Notes under the pieces: generated by a model
Told to the model about the DNA's origin: nothing
Database searches by the model: none
What the model saw: the letters and a program-made list of their open reading frames with translations, nothing else
NCBI GenBank assembly: GCA_014281115.1
Contig: JACONQ010000010.1
Span: 992,001 to 1,056,000, forward strand
DNA length: 64,000 nucleotides
Reading direction: 5' to 3'
Source: Laburnicola sp. R22_1
Lineage: Eukaryota > Ascomycota > Dothideomycetes > Pleosporales > Didymosphaeriaceae
Shown: piece by piece, positions 10,981 to 22,838 of the stretch
How positions within the stretch are numbered: the first letter of the stretch is position 1
Layout of the letters: every line of letters begins with the position of its first letter
Program-made: the position numbers and the translations under genes

Positions 10981-13549
10981 GTAGTGACTTATCAGTAATC
11001 CGGGGCTAGAACGTGACAAGGGCTTGTGGCAGGCGACAGCGCTCCTGCCATATTCTCCCTGTCGGCGAGGCAGGTGACTAGTCAAGTATGCAAGCAGGCT
11101 ATCGTTCATTCGTTGGCCTGGGTGATTGCAAGGCGAAGCCGTGCTTCGTTACATTTGATGTTCTGGTCCGCTCGAGACCGGACGTAGAGAACAGGGTATA
11201 ACGGGAGATCGACCAATGTAGGCAGCTGGGAAGGGCGATGGCCTGTGAGTATGCCGGTTGACAGATCCGGACGGCTATACCTAATTACGATCAATAGCCC
11301 AATTAGAGTGCTTAAGAAGTCGAGAGTAAGGCCCATGTTGGCGAGTTAGGGTTGATGATCCTCGTTCATTCATCAAATGCGACCCACCACAGCGGGTCCA
11401 GCCTCAGAAAGCAAAGCATACTGATCAATATGCTCCATAGTTTCCAGTAAAGAACAGAGCTCCCGATCGTAAGCTTCCCGTTTATCGACCACCATCAAGA
11501 TCCTTCGGCACTATGGTTACGCCCTCACCTCTCTGGCTGGATCGCGAACAAGAAGCACACCGAAAATCGCGATTAGTACAATTTGGGGTTGTACACAGCA
11601 CACTCGGACTTAGCTTAAGGAGGGTTACAATGGTAGAAGGTAAGACGCCGGGGGGGGGTGGTCGCTGAGAAAAACCACCACGAGCCGGGATAGGGACCAC
11701 GAGCCGGGATAGCCACCTGCCTTTAGAGCTCTGACATGCTGATTTGTTTGCTCATATGACCTTGATCTTCGTCCGTAATTTCGGCAAGGATAGAAGACGG
11801 CCTGTCTGCGGCCTGCTCTGATCACGCTAACCCCGCGATTTGGCGTTTGTCAAGGTCACATTGGTCGGAGAATTCTGTTGGTAGTAGACCGTTCAGAAGA
11901 CGGCACGAGCGCCCTCGGCAATGCGGATAGACCAACGTGGGAACCGCTCGCACATCACTCTTAATCATCCCGTTGGGTGTTGGGACGCGTGGACCTACAC
12001 GCGACGAGCGCTTGCGGCCTCTCCGGGTAGTAGTCTTGGGTGCGGCGGCGTTACTATGTATACCACAGCAATTCAGATGTGACTTCTGAATTAAGTGGGT
12101 TCCGGTCATAATGGGCGGCTAAGTCGAAGTATCACTGGTCTGGCCTGGGGGAGCACTTGACATCGCAACGTGGTGTAAGACGTGCAGTCTAGGCTGTTGC
12201 GCCTCCTTGGAAACGGTACCTGGCGATTACTATAAAAGAGCTATCGTGCGAGTATCCTGGGAGAAAATGTTAAGTTGTGGCAGGTTTGATAGGTGGAAGA
12301 GGGGAAGTCGACAAGGGCAAGGGTCGAGAAAGGCCACGGCCTCGACGAAGGCTAGCTCGCCACCACCAAAGTCGACATCCCCCACTACCGCTGTTCAAAA
12401 ACCTGTCCACCCAGCAGCGAAACGCGATTTCTTAGTATTACAGCTGTGTATATGAACTCCGAGGAAGAGGAGTACAAGGGTCAGCATCATACTCATCTAT
12501 ATGTAGAGGTCAATTGCGTGATGCAGTGCAGGTTGATCCGACGGCGGAATTGGAGGGAATGCAGGGGATGCAGGGGGCGGGGACGTCGCCTGGGCCAGGG
12601 TCATCGCATGAGTAAGAACCATATCGCTTTCAGGACACATGGTGTTGATGAGGATGTAGTTATCCCCAAGTCAGAGGGGCGCACTCGTCGCGTTGTTCTT
12701 TCTTCCTGCCGGTCGAATGAGTTACGACGCGAAGCCCGGGGCTCTGCAGCCTCAATGTGTGCAACAGCGTTCAATGCTATGTCTAGGGTCATTATCGTCG
12801 CGGCAAAAAGAAACAGCAACACGAAGGCATACATACGGCAAGGTGAATTATGATGTCGAAAATGTCATTCAAAGGTGGTATCTCTGGGGTAATGTACAGT
12901 CATGGTCATGCATGTGAAAGCCGCCTGTCCCTATCTCTCAATCAAAGCGCCACCCATATGCCCGAAACGCCAACTTCAGCCACCCAAAAGTCGCCAAAGC
13001 CAAATGCCAGCAAAGCTGACCGAAGATTGTTCCACCAAATGATCCGCATCTCTAGGTAGATGGCGAAAACCCGTAGCATCGCTAAATGACCATACCCTCC
13101 GCATGATATGGATAGTGGAAATCCCAGCAAAACATCGAGAGTCCGAAGTCGTAAAAGTATATCGGAAAAAGATATGCTCGTTTGGAAATGCCGGAAGGAT
13201 ACCATTTCGGGTATCTTAAAGTCCCCGTCCGTCATGTGCGCCATGACACCGTCCAATGCTGAGAAATTGAAGAGAGTTTTGTTGAGAATATCGACCTGGA
13301 ATGATATGCGTGGAATGACCAGGTTCGTAATATCAGTTCTTGACTATCGTAAATAATGCTGGCTGGTGGTCACTGCTGGTCTCAATAATGATAGGGTGCG
13401 ACTAAAGAAAAGCAATCATTAGCGACAGGAGCCCGTCATCAGAGAAGCAACGAGTAACACCAGCGGCAACATCAAAAAGTCAAGTCAAGCCCTGCAAGAT
13501 TAGATCAAGCCCTGTCGTATGGGTGATTAGCAACGATGATGACAGGGTA
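10981..13549. other. 2.5-kb interval without a supported gene
   Basis: No recognisable coding region. Two minus-strand ORFs are hydrophobic: 12601-12834 starts with a run like a signal anchor (MYAFVLLFLFAATIMTL), and 12942-13244 contains two possible membrane stretches. They may be parts of one small membrane-protein gene, but I could not build a convincing splice form. A short direct repeat of CCACGAGCCGGGATAG occurs at about 11680-11712. Confidence 0.45.
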
Positions 13550-15519
13550 TCATCGGATGACACCCCATTTGTCCATGGCATTATTAAGACCGGAGCCACT
13601 CTTCTCCTTTTTCTTGAAACAGTTCCAGAAGCGCAGGGTCTCATCGCCGGCGCCGGTCACAATGGTCTGTCCGTCTGGGCTCGTCGCGAGATAGAGTACT
13701 CGATACGTGTGGCCAGTAAGCGACACAACCTGCTGCATGCTGGGATATTTCCAGACGATGATCTGGTTCTGGCTGTATCCATGGGTCGAAACGATTTCGT
13801 TGCTGTTCTTCGACCACGCCAGATTACATACTTGGCTGCCAGTATCGAGACTCTTGATGAGGTTGGCTGGCGCAGTGGGCTGGATGTCCACACTGCCAGT
13901 ACCGGATGCAGACGCTGCGGATGAAGCAGCAGCAAGCGAGGCGGCTGAAGGTCCGTTCGAAGATATGAGTGTATTCCAGAACTTGATTGTTCGGTCAGCC
14001 GTACCACCACCACTGGCCAGAAGGCCGCGCTGGTGGGGACTCCAGGCGATGGCTTTGACGGCAGCATTATGGTCACTCCACTTGAAGGTAGGCTCCGCGT
14101 TGAGCTTATCCCAGACCATAAGCTTGTTGTCGTTTCCGCCAGAAGCAAGTTGCATGTCATCGTTGTTCCACTTCAACCCGCAGACCTCTTGCTTGTGACC
14201 GACAAGCTTTCGGAGCCACTGCTCCGGCTGTCTCACATCACGGTGGTAGATCGATCTATCTCTCGAGCCAGAAGTGAGGATATGCTCATTCCAGGCAAGA
14301 GCCCCGACACGAGCTGAATGGCCAGTCATAGTCCGCAGGCGACGCTGCGTTGTTGCGTCCCAGATCTGTACATAACCTCGGTTCGTACCAATGGCTAGGT
14401 GAGAGCCCTACATGCTGTCAGAAGTCTGCAATTGAACCATTTTCCCCTTCCTGTAACTTACGCGCTGGATCCAGCTGACACTGGTGACAGTGTCATCTGT
14501 CAATTCGCAGAGCTTCGTAACTCGGCCGGTCGAAGAATTCCACATATACACGCAAGAACCCAGTCCGACGCCAAGAATATTCTGGCTACCCCAGTCCACC
14601 AAGTTGAGATAGAAGTCGTCTGCAAGATCGGGCGCATCAAGAACTTTGTACGGGACTTTGGATACGGCACGTGGAGTTCTCTGCGGGCTGAGCAACATTT
14701 GCCGGCTACTGAGCTTGATAGGCGATAAGCTATAGAGCTCGGATTGAGCATTGAGATTGATGCCATGTCTGCTGGAGGGGGTCCTGGAAGGCGTGGGTTG
14801 GCCTGAGTAGTTGAAGAAATTCTTGTGGGGGGTAGAAGGGGTCAAGTTAGATGTAGGTAGTGACGCTGCAGCCCGGACTGGAGGAGTGTGTGAGCGACCA
14901 GAGCTACGCAGTACAGCACTGTCCGTTGGCGACAAACTCTGAGGCAAGGCCTGGGGTACTGAGCCTTCGAACAGTTCTTGACGTAAGACTGCGGAATACG
15001 TCCGGTTGGCTTCCTCAGCTACAGATTGGTTAGCATGCACAAATTTCGTTCACCGGGATGCTCACTTCGTTGAAAGTGCAGCTCGTTGTGTGGGGCGCGC
15101 TTTGCGTTTCGCGACGAGGGAGTGGCGGGTGAGCCGTCCTCATGGAGTAGTGAAAAGCTCGCCTGGAGATCCTGACCAGCTCGATTAGGGATGAATCTGT
15201 CACCTGGTTAGCCTGCCTACGTTCTGTTTGGCAGCAAACTTTACCTATCACCATAGCCGCGCTGGCGTTTGCGACTAGGGCTCGCCACCGGGCGCTCTTG
15301 TGTCTGGCCTGCTCGCTCAAAATGCTCCAAGGCCTTGCTCAGCGCGGAAGCGTCTACCGGCTCCGAGCTGCGGTCTTGTGCGAAGTCGGCCTGATTGCGC
15401 TTGTGCGTAGCCGTCGGTGGTGTCTTGGATTCTGGGGGTGAGATGAGAGTTGGCGTGCGCGCATCGTCCGCAACCTGCTCGGTCGTGGAAACGGGCATTT
15501 GAGCCTCTTCTGCAGCCAT
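13550..15519 (-). CDS. CDH1: APC/C activator, Cdh1/Fizzy-related WD40 protein
   Basis: Predicted 606-aa activator and substrate receptor of the anaphase-promoting complex, needed for mitotic exit and G1 maintenance. Exons in minus-strand order: 15519-15245, 15196-15066, 15018-14462, 14407-13550. The total is 1821 nt in frame. The first intron falls inside the C-box, and splicing recreates DRFIPNR, the APC/C-binding motif. Then come a Ser/Pro-rich linker, the conserved KVPYKVLDAPDLADDFY entry to the propeller, and seven WD40 blades (GSHLAIGTNRGYVQIWD, MTGHSARVGALAWN, LVGHKQEVCGLKW and so on). The protein ends in an Ile-Arg tail (GVIR), the second APC/C docking signal. A low-complexity Ala/Ser insertion sits in a blade at about 13910-13960. 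It is closer to Cdh1/Fzr (Ste9, Srw1) than Cdc20 because of the KVLDAPDL block. It is divergent with the aminopeptidase gene at 16424. Confidence 0.95.
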
Positions 15520-16423
15520 TGTCGTGTGTAGCGCCGTATCGCAGCCGGCGCAGTCGCGGATAGCAGTGGGAACGGGCGGGGAGTCTGGAGGCTCAAGGGT
15601 GTCGCGGTGCGGGGGCGTATATGTCGCGGAGGGAGGCGGGCTCAGGCGAGTAGCTCGGGCCGTCTTCGTCTACTGTCTTTTGTGTATCGTTGGTGACGGC
15701 GAGTTTGCGAGCGACGCGGTCAGGGTGAAGGCGAGGTGCAAGCCGGCCGGGTCCCTGGTACGGCTTCACCGGCGCGCTCAGGCAGCGGCACTTGCGGGGG
15801 CGCGCAAAAGGTTGGCAGTGGTCCTCCTCTTCGTGCAGACTACTCGCGCATTGCAGTAGTGTTGTTTGCTGGCGTGGCGGGCTGGCGGGCGGCGGGGCGC
15901 TGTTGTTGTTGACGCTGCGCGGAGCCGCTAGGGCAACGCAGCAGCCGGTTGAGTAAGGAAGGAGCGGCGGCGGCCGGCACCGTGCAACTGCAACGCCAGG
16001 ACGCGCGAGGGCAGGGCGAGCTCGAGCGGGCGGTGGCACGGCGAGGGAGAACAGCGCGGTGGGTGGAGGAAGCTGGACGGGAGTGCGACGCGACGGTGGG
16101 CGAGCGCTCCAGGTCGGCTTGTCACGTCCAGAGCTGTTTTGGCTTGTCGCTGTTTTGATGGTTCCAGGTTCGGCCCAGCACGCGTGTTCCCCGTGTCGCC
16201 CGCCCAACCAGCAGCCCCGACGGCCCCCAGCGGCAGCAGTTGCGAGGCGGCCCTGTAAACGCCTCGAGCAAACCCCACAGCGCCCACACCGGCCTCTTCG
16301 CAGACCCTCAGCACCTATCCCATGCCCAGAGGCCCGCCGTTCCGCGCCGCCCTACTGCACCTCAGGCGCGCTCGCTGCACCGCCGTCGCTGTTCCTTTCA
16401 TCCCATCCTGTGCTTTGCGCGCC
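15520..16423. promoter_or_regulatory. Divergent promoter region, CDH1 / aspartyl aminopeptidase
   Basis: GC-rich 0.9-kb spacer between two start codons facing away from each other. It has long open frames only because of its GC bias; none has a motif. It must contain both promoters, but no individual element can be named. Confidence 0.5.
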
Positions 16424-18206
16424 ATGTCGACCCAGCCGTCGCTGCAAGCCGCCGAGGACTTCCTGTCCTTCGTCGACGCCTCACCGACCCGTATGTAGGT
16501 GCCGCTGACACAGCATGGAGCTTCGCACTGACTGCAAATAGCCTTCCACGCCGTAAAATCGGCCAAGGAGCGGCTCCAAAAGGCGGGGTTTAAGCAGATC
16601 CAGGTCAGTTCATGCCGTCTCGTCGTGGTCAAGAGCGGCGCAGCACCGTCGTCTTTGGGCGCTCTCGTTACTTGACAGATGCTCAGGAGAAGCTTCTAAA
16701 ACTTCGCTTGACACACAATCCTCCTGCGCACAACCGCTGACGCATGGCACTCTCCAGGAGCGCAACTCGTGGGCCTCTACTCTGCAACCGGGAGGGAAGT
16801 ACTACCTTACCCGAAATGGCTCCTCCATCGTCGCATTCGCCATCGGCAAGAACTGGAAGGCTGGCAACCCCATCGGCATGATCGGCGCGCATACCGACTC
16901 CCCATGCCTTCGCATCAAGCCCGTATCGAAGCGTCAGAGTGATGGGTTCCTGCAGGTGGCGTGTGAGACGTATGGCGGTGGTCTCTGGCATACATGGTTC
17001 GACCGAGACCTGTCCATCGCGGGACGGGCCATGGTCAGGACGCAGCGGGGCAACATCGAGGGACGCTTGGTGAAGGTAGAGAGGCCGATCTTGCGCATAC
17101 CCACCCTGGCCATCCATCTTGATCGCCAGGAGGATTTCAAATTCAACAAAGAGACGCAGCTGTTCCCCATTGCTGGCTTAGCCGCCGCAGAGTTGAACAG
17201 GCAAGGCAAGACGGAAGCCGTCAAAGAGGAGGAGACCACTGAAGGTCCATTTGAACCGCTAGCGGCTCCTCTGCAGAGGCATCACTCGTATATCGTCGAG
17301 ATTATTGCCGAAGAAGCTGGTGTTGAACCCAAAGACATCTTAGATTTTGAGATGGTCTTATATGACACCCAAAAATCCGTTGTTGGCGGCTTGAACAACG
17401 AGCTCATCTTTTCTGCTCGGCTAGACAACCTGATGATGTCCTATTGCAGTGTGGAAGGCCTAATACAGAGCTTGGCGTCGTCTTCTTCCCTGGAGAAAGA
17501 CTCCACTATCCGTTTGATTGCTCTGTTTGACCATGAGGAGATAGGAAGCCGAACTGCACAGGGTGCGGATTCCAATCGTGAGTTACTTCCACGTCGGCAT
17601 TGTGACTGAAGCATACATTCAACTAACTCATGTTTAGTCCTGCCTGCAGTTGTTCGCCGCCTTTCAGCGCTACCCGCGTCGGAGGGGTCCAATTCTGACA
17701 CTTCCTATGAGAAGCTGGATGTTGACACAGCGACTGTCTACGAGCAGACGCTGTCGACATCTTTCCTTATTTCCGCGGATATGGCCCATTCAGTGCACCC
17801 AAATTATCCTGGAAAGTACGAGTCTCACCATCGTCCTGAGATGAATAAGGGCACAGTGATCAAGGTCAATGCCAATGCCAGGTATGCTACGAACTCACCT
17901 GGCATAGTGCTGTTGCGGGAGGCTGCTCGATTAGCCAAGAGAGCTTCTGTAAGCCCCTCATCGGTAATAGAGGGTGTGCCGCTCCAGTTGTTCGTCGTTC
18001 GGAATGATTCTTCCTGCGGAAGTACGATTGGACCTATGCTCTCGGCCGCAATGGGTGCTCGTACGCTCGACCTAGGCAATCCTCAGCTGAGCATGCACAG
18101 TATCAGGGAGACCGGTGGTGCACATGACGTGGAATATGCCATTAACTTGTTCGAGAGTTTCTTTGAGCATTTCGAGGAGCTGGAGAAGAAGATTGTAGTG
18201 GATTGA
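16424..18206 (+). CDS. APE4: M18 aspartyl aminopeptidase
   Basis: Predicted 505-aa zinc aminopeptidase of family M18 that removes N-terminal Asp/Glu; the yeast counterpart Ape4 is cytosolic and can be carried to the vacuole. Exons 16424-16490, 16542-16603, 16758-17577, 17638-18206 (1518 nt). Short first exons encode FLSFVDASPTPFHAV, as in the family N-terminus. Metal and active-site segments are visible: GAHTDSP (His), SARLDNLMM (Asp), DHEEIGS (Glu pair), SADMAHSVHPN (Asp/His) and CGSTIGP. A long N-terminal vacuolar propeptide like that of Lap4/Ape1 is absent, so the DNPEP/Ape4 type is favoured. The second intron is unusually long (154 nt). A Glu-rich insertion around TEAVKEEETTEGPF lies in the lid region. 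Confidence 0.94.
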
Positions 18207-18441
18207 CTAGAGAGTCCAAAGCTCTAGAAAAGAGCTAGAGGGATAGAATTGGTCTGTAGACACCCTAGTAACGTATATACATACGCACGCGTATTCTCGG
18301 AACTCTGCAGCGTTCCGTGTCGGACCCGGAAAACATAGTGCCAAGCACCCCACCAATTGTTTTCCCACCTTCTTTTTTCTGCACGCCGTGGACTCTCCAC
18401 ACTCGAAACCCTTCCGGGATATCGATTTGAGGTAGGAGACA

Positions 18442-19619
18442 ATGTCCCAACCAAAGTTCCTATCCGGCGACAGTGCTAGCATCGATGAATTCCTCTCCAG
18501 ATTCGATGTGAGTAGCGACGCTGCTTAGCTCAATCCGCATTTACTGATAAGCCGCCGTGAAGGTCTTCCTGTTCGATTGCGATGGTGCGTGGGAACGTCC
18601 TTCCTCTGAGGACCTCGCGTAGACAATACCGGGTCCATACCGCGCGAACGAAGCACAGAGCGTCTCCGCTGATTGTGAAGAAGGATAGGCGTCCTCTGGT
18701 CCGGTGATTATATGTTCGAGAAGGTCCCAGAGACGTTGGAGATGTTGAGGAACAAAGGTGCTAATGCTTAGTCCCCAAAACATGTAGCTCTACTAACATG
18801 AGCGCGACAGGCAAGCGGGTTGTCTTTGTGACAAACAACAGCACAAAGTCGCGCGCCGACTACAAGAAGAAATTCGACAAGCTGGGTATACCTGCCGAAG
18901 TCGTACGTCGAGCGTCCCTCCGGTCACCTATATCGTCCGACTGACGGTGAATTCAGGATGAGGTCTTTGGTTCCTCGTACAGCGCCGCCGTATACATCGC
19001 TCGCATCCTCAAGCTTCCAGCGCCTAAGAACAAAGTATTCGTTATGGGAGAGAGCGGTATCGAGCAGGAGCTCGAGGCAGAAGGCGTACCATACGTAGGG
19101 GGCACCGACCCCGCCTTTCGCCGTGATCTCGAGCCGGAAGACTTCACAAACATTGCCAATGGGTCACTATTGGATCCGGATGTTGGCATTGTTCTCAGCG
19201 GATTGGACTTCCACATGAACTATCTCAAGACGGCGATCGGTTTCCAGTACCTGCAGCGCGGCGCAGTGTACCTTGCGACGAACATCGACAGCACATTGCC
19301 TCAGGCGAACAGCTTCTTCCCAGGAGCTGGAGCCAGCGGCGCGGGTCTTGCCAAGGCCATTGGGAAGGATCCTGTATCGTTTGGCAAACCGAGCCAGGCT
19401 ATGATGGATGCGATAGAAGGCAAATTTCAGTTCGATCGAAGCAGAACGTGCATGATCGGAGACAGGTTGAACACAGACATCCAGTTCGGCATCGATGGGA
19501 AGCTAGGAGGTACTTTGGCCGTGTTGACAGGTGTAAGCAAGAAGGAGGAGTTCCTGGCGGAGGGCGCAACGACTGTTCCCACGGCCTATGTGAATGCTAT
19601 TGGTGATCTGTTGGGTTGA
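18442..19619 (+). CDS. PHO13: HAD-family phosphatase, PHO13 / phosphoglycolate phosphatase type
   Basis: Predicted 303-aa haloacid-dehalogenase phosphatase, probably clearing 2-phosphoglycolate and similar toxic side products (4-nitrophenylphosphatase in yeast). Five exons: 18442-18507, 18563-18584, 18689-18757, 18811-18902, 18957-19619 (912 nt). Splicing assembles motif I as VFLFDCDGVLW (nucleophile Asp, acid Asp), interrupted by an intron exactly in the Gly codon, then motif II VVFVTNNSTKS and motif IV MIGDRLNTDI with the cap domain between. Exon 2 is just 22 nt and carries the catalytic DxD. It lies 235 bp downstream of the aminopeptidase on the same strand. Confidence 0.94.
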
Positions 19620-19898
19620 GTACGCACAAGCGTACATCAAGCAGTTTGAGGGCATCGAAGATGGCTCTTTTTCGACATGACGATAGACATAGAAACATTA
19701 GACATAAGATGCCCTAATTATGTTGGTTTGCGTGCGGTGCGACAGCGGGGCAGGGGTGAAAGGCGCCAAAACGCGTAGTGTCTCCATTGAGCCTAGCTCA
19801 TCTGACACGCGACGCGCCGTGGCGCCTTCCGTGTCCCACTTACGTGCTCCTTGAAAGCGAATGCACAAACAAAGCACACCAACACATCCACAGACAAC

Positions 19899-21525
19899 AT
19901 GATCCGCCACGACTATTCTCGAGTCGATTCGAAGCGCCGTGCGAATATCGATCCCAAGAAGAGGCAATTCGCAAAAGCAGAGTTCCAACAGCAACATTAT
20001 GAACACCGGCTCAATTTCTACACATTGCCGCCCACGGCGGAAATCACCCTTGAAGAGTTCGAGACGTGGGCGATCAACCGGTTGAAAGGTGCGCGGAGCG
20101 TTACACGCAAGGTCCTGCAGACAGATTATGCTGACTTGGTGGTCTAGTACTTTCTGAGCTGGAAGCCTGCAGCTTTCGCAACCGTAGCCCCGAAGAGACG
20201 GCCGAGTACATGACAAGCATTTTGAACAAGTACCTACCTCTTCGCTCCAACTCGTCGCGTGGCCAGAATCTCCAGGAAGAAAGGAAGAGAGACCACTACT
20301 CACACTTTATTTTGCGCCTTGCGTTTTCGTCGACAGAGGAGCTTCGCAAACGATTTTCACACTTGGAAACTATACTTTTTCGGCTGAGGTTCAGAGAAGA
20401 CGATCTTAGAGAGCGACAGGAGTTCGTAAGGAGCTTGGATATCGAGTGGGAAGAAGTCCGAGAAGATGAGAAGAGGGAGCTGAGAGATCAAATGCTTGCT
20501 GCGATCGGATCGAAGAAAGGCGAGGAGCAGGACTGGTTCAAGGTGGATTGGGAGAGAGTACCCGAACTAGTTGGCCAGAGGAAAGTGCTTCTGAAGCGGG
20601 GCATGGCGTACGTGCCACAACGAGAACAGATGAGTCTGGTCGTAGCAGACTTCACAAAACGGTTAGACGACGCTCTTGAGGTATGCGCGACCACTGCAAC
20701 TTTGGTAAACAGCCACTAACGTCGTAATAGCTTACAGCTCGCGCGCTGCCCCGTCTAGATGAAGACGACCGCCTAGCCCCCATCCTCGCACATCTCTCCC
20801 AATCCTTCACCGCCCCCGAAGCCGCCTATTCCTCCTCAGACGCCAACATCGATGGCCTGTCCACAATCTCCGCGAACTCCATCGACACCCTCTCCCAGAA
20901 CTTTCCGCTCTGCATGCAAAACCTCCACATGACGCTCCGCGCCAACTCGCATCTCAAGCACTACGGCCGTCTCCAATACAGCCTCTTCTTAAAAGGCATA
21001 GGCCTAAGTCTCGAAGAATGCATCGTCTTCTGGCGCCGCTCCTTCAAGCTCATGACGGACGAAAAATTCCACAAAGAATACAAGTACAACATCCGCCACG
21101 TGTACGGCGACGTAGGCGGCGACGCCAACCGCCGTGGCCGCGGCTACACGCCGTATTCGTGCCAGAAGATCCTCACCGAGCCGCTTCCCGGGCCTGGCCA
21201 ATCGCACGGATGCCCGTACCGCACGTTCACGCCCGAGAACCTGACGAGCATGCTGCAGCGCGTGGGTATCCAGGATAGGGCATTACTGCAGGCCGTAAAG
21301 GAGGATTGCGATCCGAAGAAGCAGCGGTATCATGTTGCGTGTAATAGGGTGTTTGAGTTTAGCCATAAGAAGGAGATTAAGAAGGTTAAGGAGGAGGGCA
21401 GTTGGAGTGCAACGGATTTGGATACCATTGTGCATCCGAATACGTATTTTAAGAGGAGTTGGTTGTTGAAGCATCTTGGGGAGGGGAATGTGGGGGTTGT
21501 TGGTGGGGATAAGATGGAGGAGTAG
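19899..21525 (+). CDS. PRI2: DNA primase large subunit
   Basis: Predicted 505-aa regulatory subunit of the DNA polymerase alpha-primase complex, which starts Okazaki fragments. Exons 19899-20088, 20148-20680, 20731-21525 (1518 nt). The N-terminal helical domain starts MIRHDYSRVDSKRR and contains the HYEHRLNFYTLPP segment common to Pri2. The C-terminal domain has the four 4Fe-4S cysteines in order: FPLCMQ, YSCQKI, HGCPYR and VACNRVF. The conserved RLQYSLFLKGIGLSLEECIVFWR stretch (read as two overlapping blocks RLQYSLFLKGIGL and SLEECIVFWR) is intact. The last 30 residues are Lys/Glu/Gly-rich and run into the repeat zone downstream. Confidence 0.95.
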
Positions 21526-22838
21526 GGTTGGCTGGGGGTGGGCATGGCGTTTGGGTTTTGGTGTTAGGGTTGGGGTTGGGGTTGGCATTGGGATTGGTCA
21601 ATGGAGATATGCGTCGTTGTTTTGATGCTGGTGGAAAGGGTGCCCTGGCTTTTGATTGTGCACAGTGTAATGACTATTGGCTTGCATGCTGGTGGTGGGA
21701 TAGTCTTAGCGTGAACGATCTTTCTGAGACGATTGAATTCTATCTCGATGCCAACTTCTCTACGTACTACTTACATCTCTTGAGCGTGGCGATTTTACTT
21801 GCTTTGATGACTTTTCGATTGTCGTTTGACTTAGATTTTGATGACAGATTGGAGTTCCCTAGGGTTGGGGTTGACTGGAGGGTTAAAGTCAACTTGAGGG
21901 TTGAAGTAGACTACAGGGTTCAAGTAGACTTCGGGCCCAAAGACCGAAGTTTCCTTTAGGGTTAAACACCAACATTTCCCTTGGAGCCGAGGCTGACAAT
22001 TAGGCTGAGATTGACTGACTCTAGGATTCAGGTAGACGATTTGGCTCATTAACTGAGGTTGAGTTCGAAGTTGAGCTTCAAGGTTAGAACCGTTATTTTA
22101 GTATTGGGGTGAACAATTAAGGCTAGTGGATCGTGGGTGATGATTTGGGATTGATGCTTGAAACTGAGGGCTGGGTTGGTAGTTAAGGTAGATAGATAGG
22201 TTGGTAATTAGAGTTAATAGATGGGTTGAAAAATAGGTTGATAGTTGGGTTAACAACTGGGTTGATATTGTTAGTTCAAAGTCAAGAGCAGAGAGTCACA
22301 CCTCTAAACTTAACATAGCATAGATGCTTCCTAGTTAAGAGTTGAAGTGTATAGTCAGGTTGATAACTCGAATAGCTGAAGTGATAGGGTGAGATTAAAT
22401 CTAAGCTTGAAATGGATTCAGGTTAAGACATTAGATTCAACTCGAAACGATCGACTTACCAGTTAAAGTTGAACTTGAAGTTGACAATTTCTAGTTAATA
22501 TCAAGACTTAAGATTGAAATTATGCTGAGGTTGATAATAGTTATAAATAGTTGAACTGGACAGTAAGTTAAGGCGGACCTGTAGAGTCTTTAAGCCTCTA
22601 CATCTTAGTCTTGCTAATGCGATCCGGATGAAGTTGACTTCGCAAGCTCCGAGGTCCTGGGCTCAATACAACGTGTTCAAGGGAACATTTTGAGATTGCT
22701 GATCCACCTGACGCCTTCCTTTCTGCTATCCGTTGATGGTTGTGTGCCGTTATGAAATTTTAGGGTTATCTTAAGTAAAGCACGCCCACGGCCATCGTAC
22801 AATATCTCCTCCCACTTCCATCCAAGCCTATGTACTAA
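21526..22838. repeat. Degenerate GGGTTGA-type minisatellite region
   Basis: 1.3 kb without a supported gene. It is dominated by diverged short repeats around GGGTTG / AAGTTGAC. The clearest block is four 18-bp units at 21862-21933, each starting GGGTT and containing a (T)AGACT/TTGACT core. A TTGGGG-type run lies at about 21558-21590. Further along (22150-22600) the same words recur but degrade and become AT-rich. An ORF crosses the block and reads the 18-bp units as a six-residue repeat (RVxVDY-like), but nothing upstream makes it a gene. Confidence 0.7.

Noticed and set aside
15593..16207. 204-codon minus-strand ORF upstream of CDH1
   Set aside because: Pro/Ala/Arg-rich translation of the divergent promoter; no domain and no conserved splice sites.
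21555..21595. TTAGGG/TTGGGG-like run suggesting an interstitial telomere
   Set aside because: Only one TTAGGG word; the rest is TTGGGG/TTGGCA variants belonging to the local degenerate minisatellite.
22610..22690. tRNA- or SINE-like stretch (GAGGTCCTGGGCTCAATAC resembling a B box)
   Set aside because: No cloverleaf could be drawn: acceptor and anticodon stems do not pair, and the B box deviates at invariant positions.
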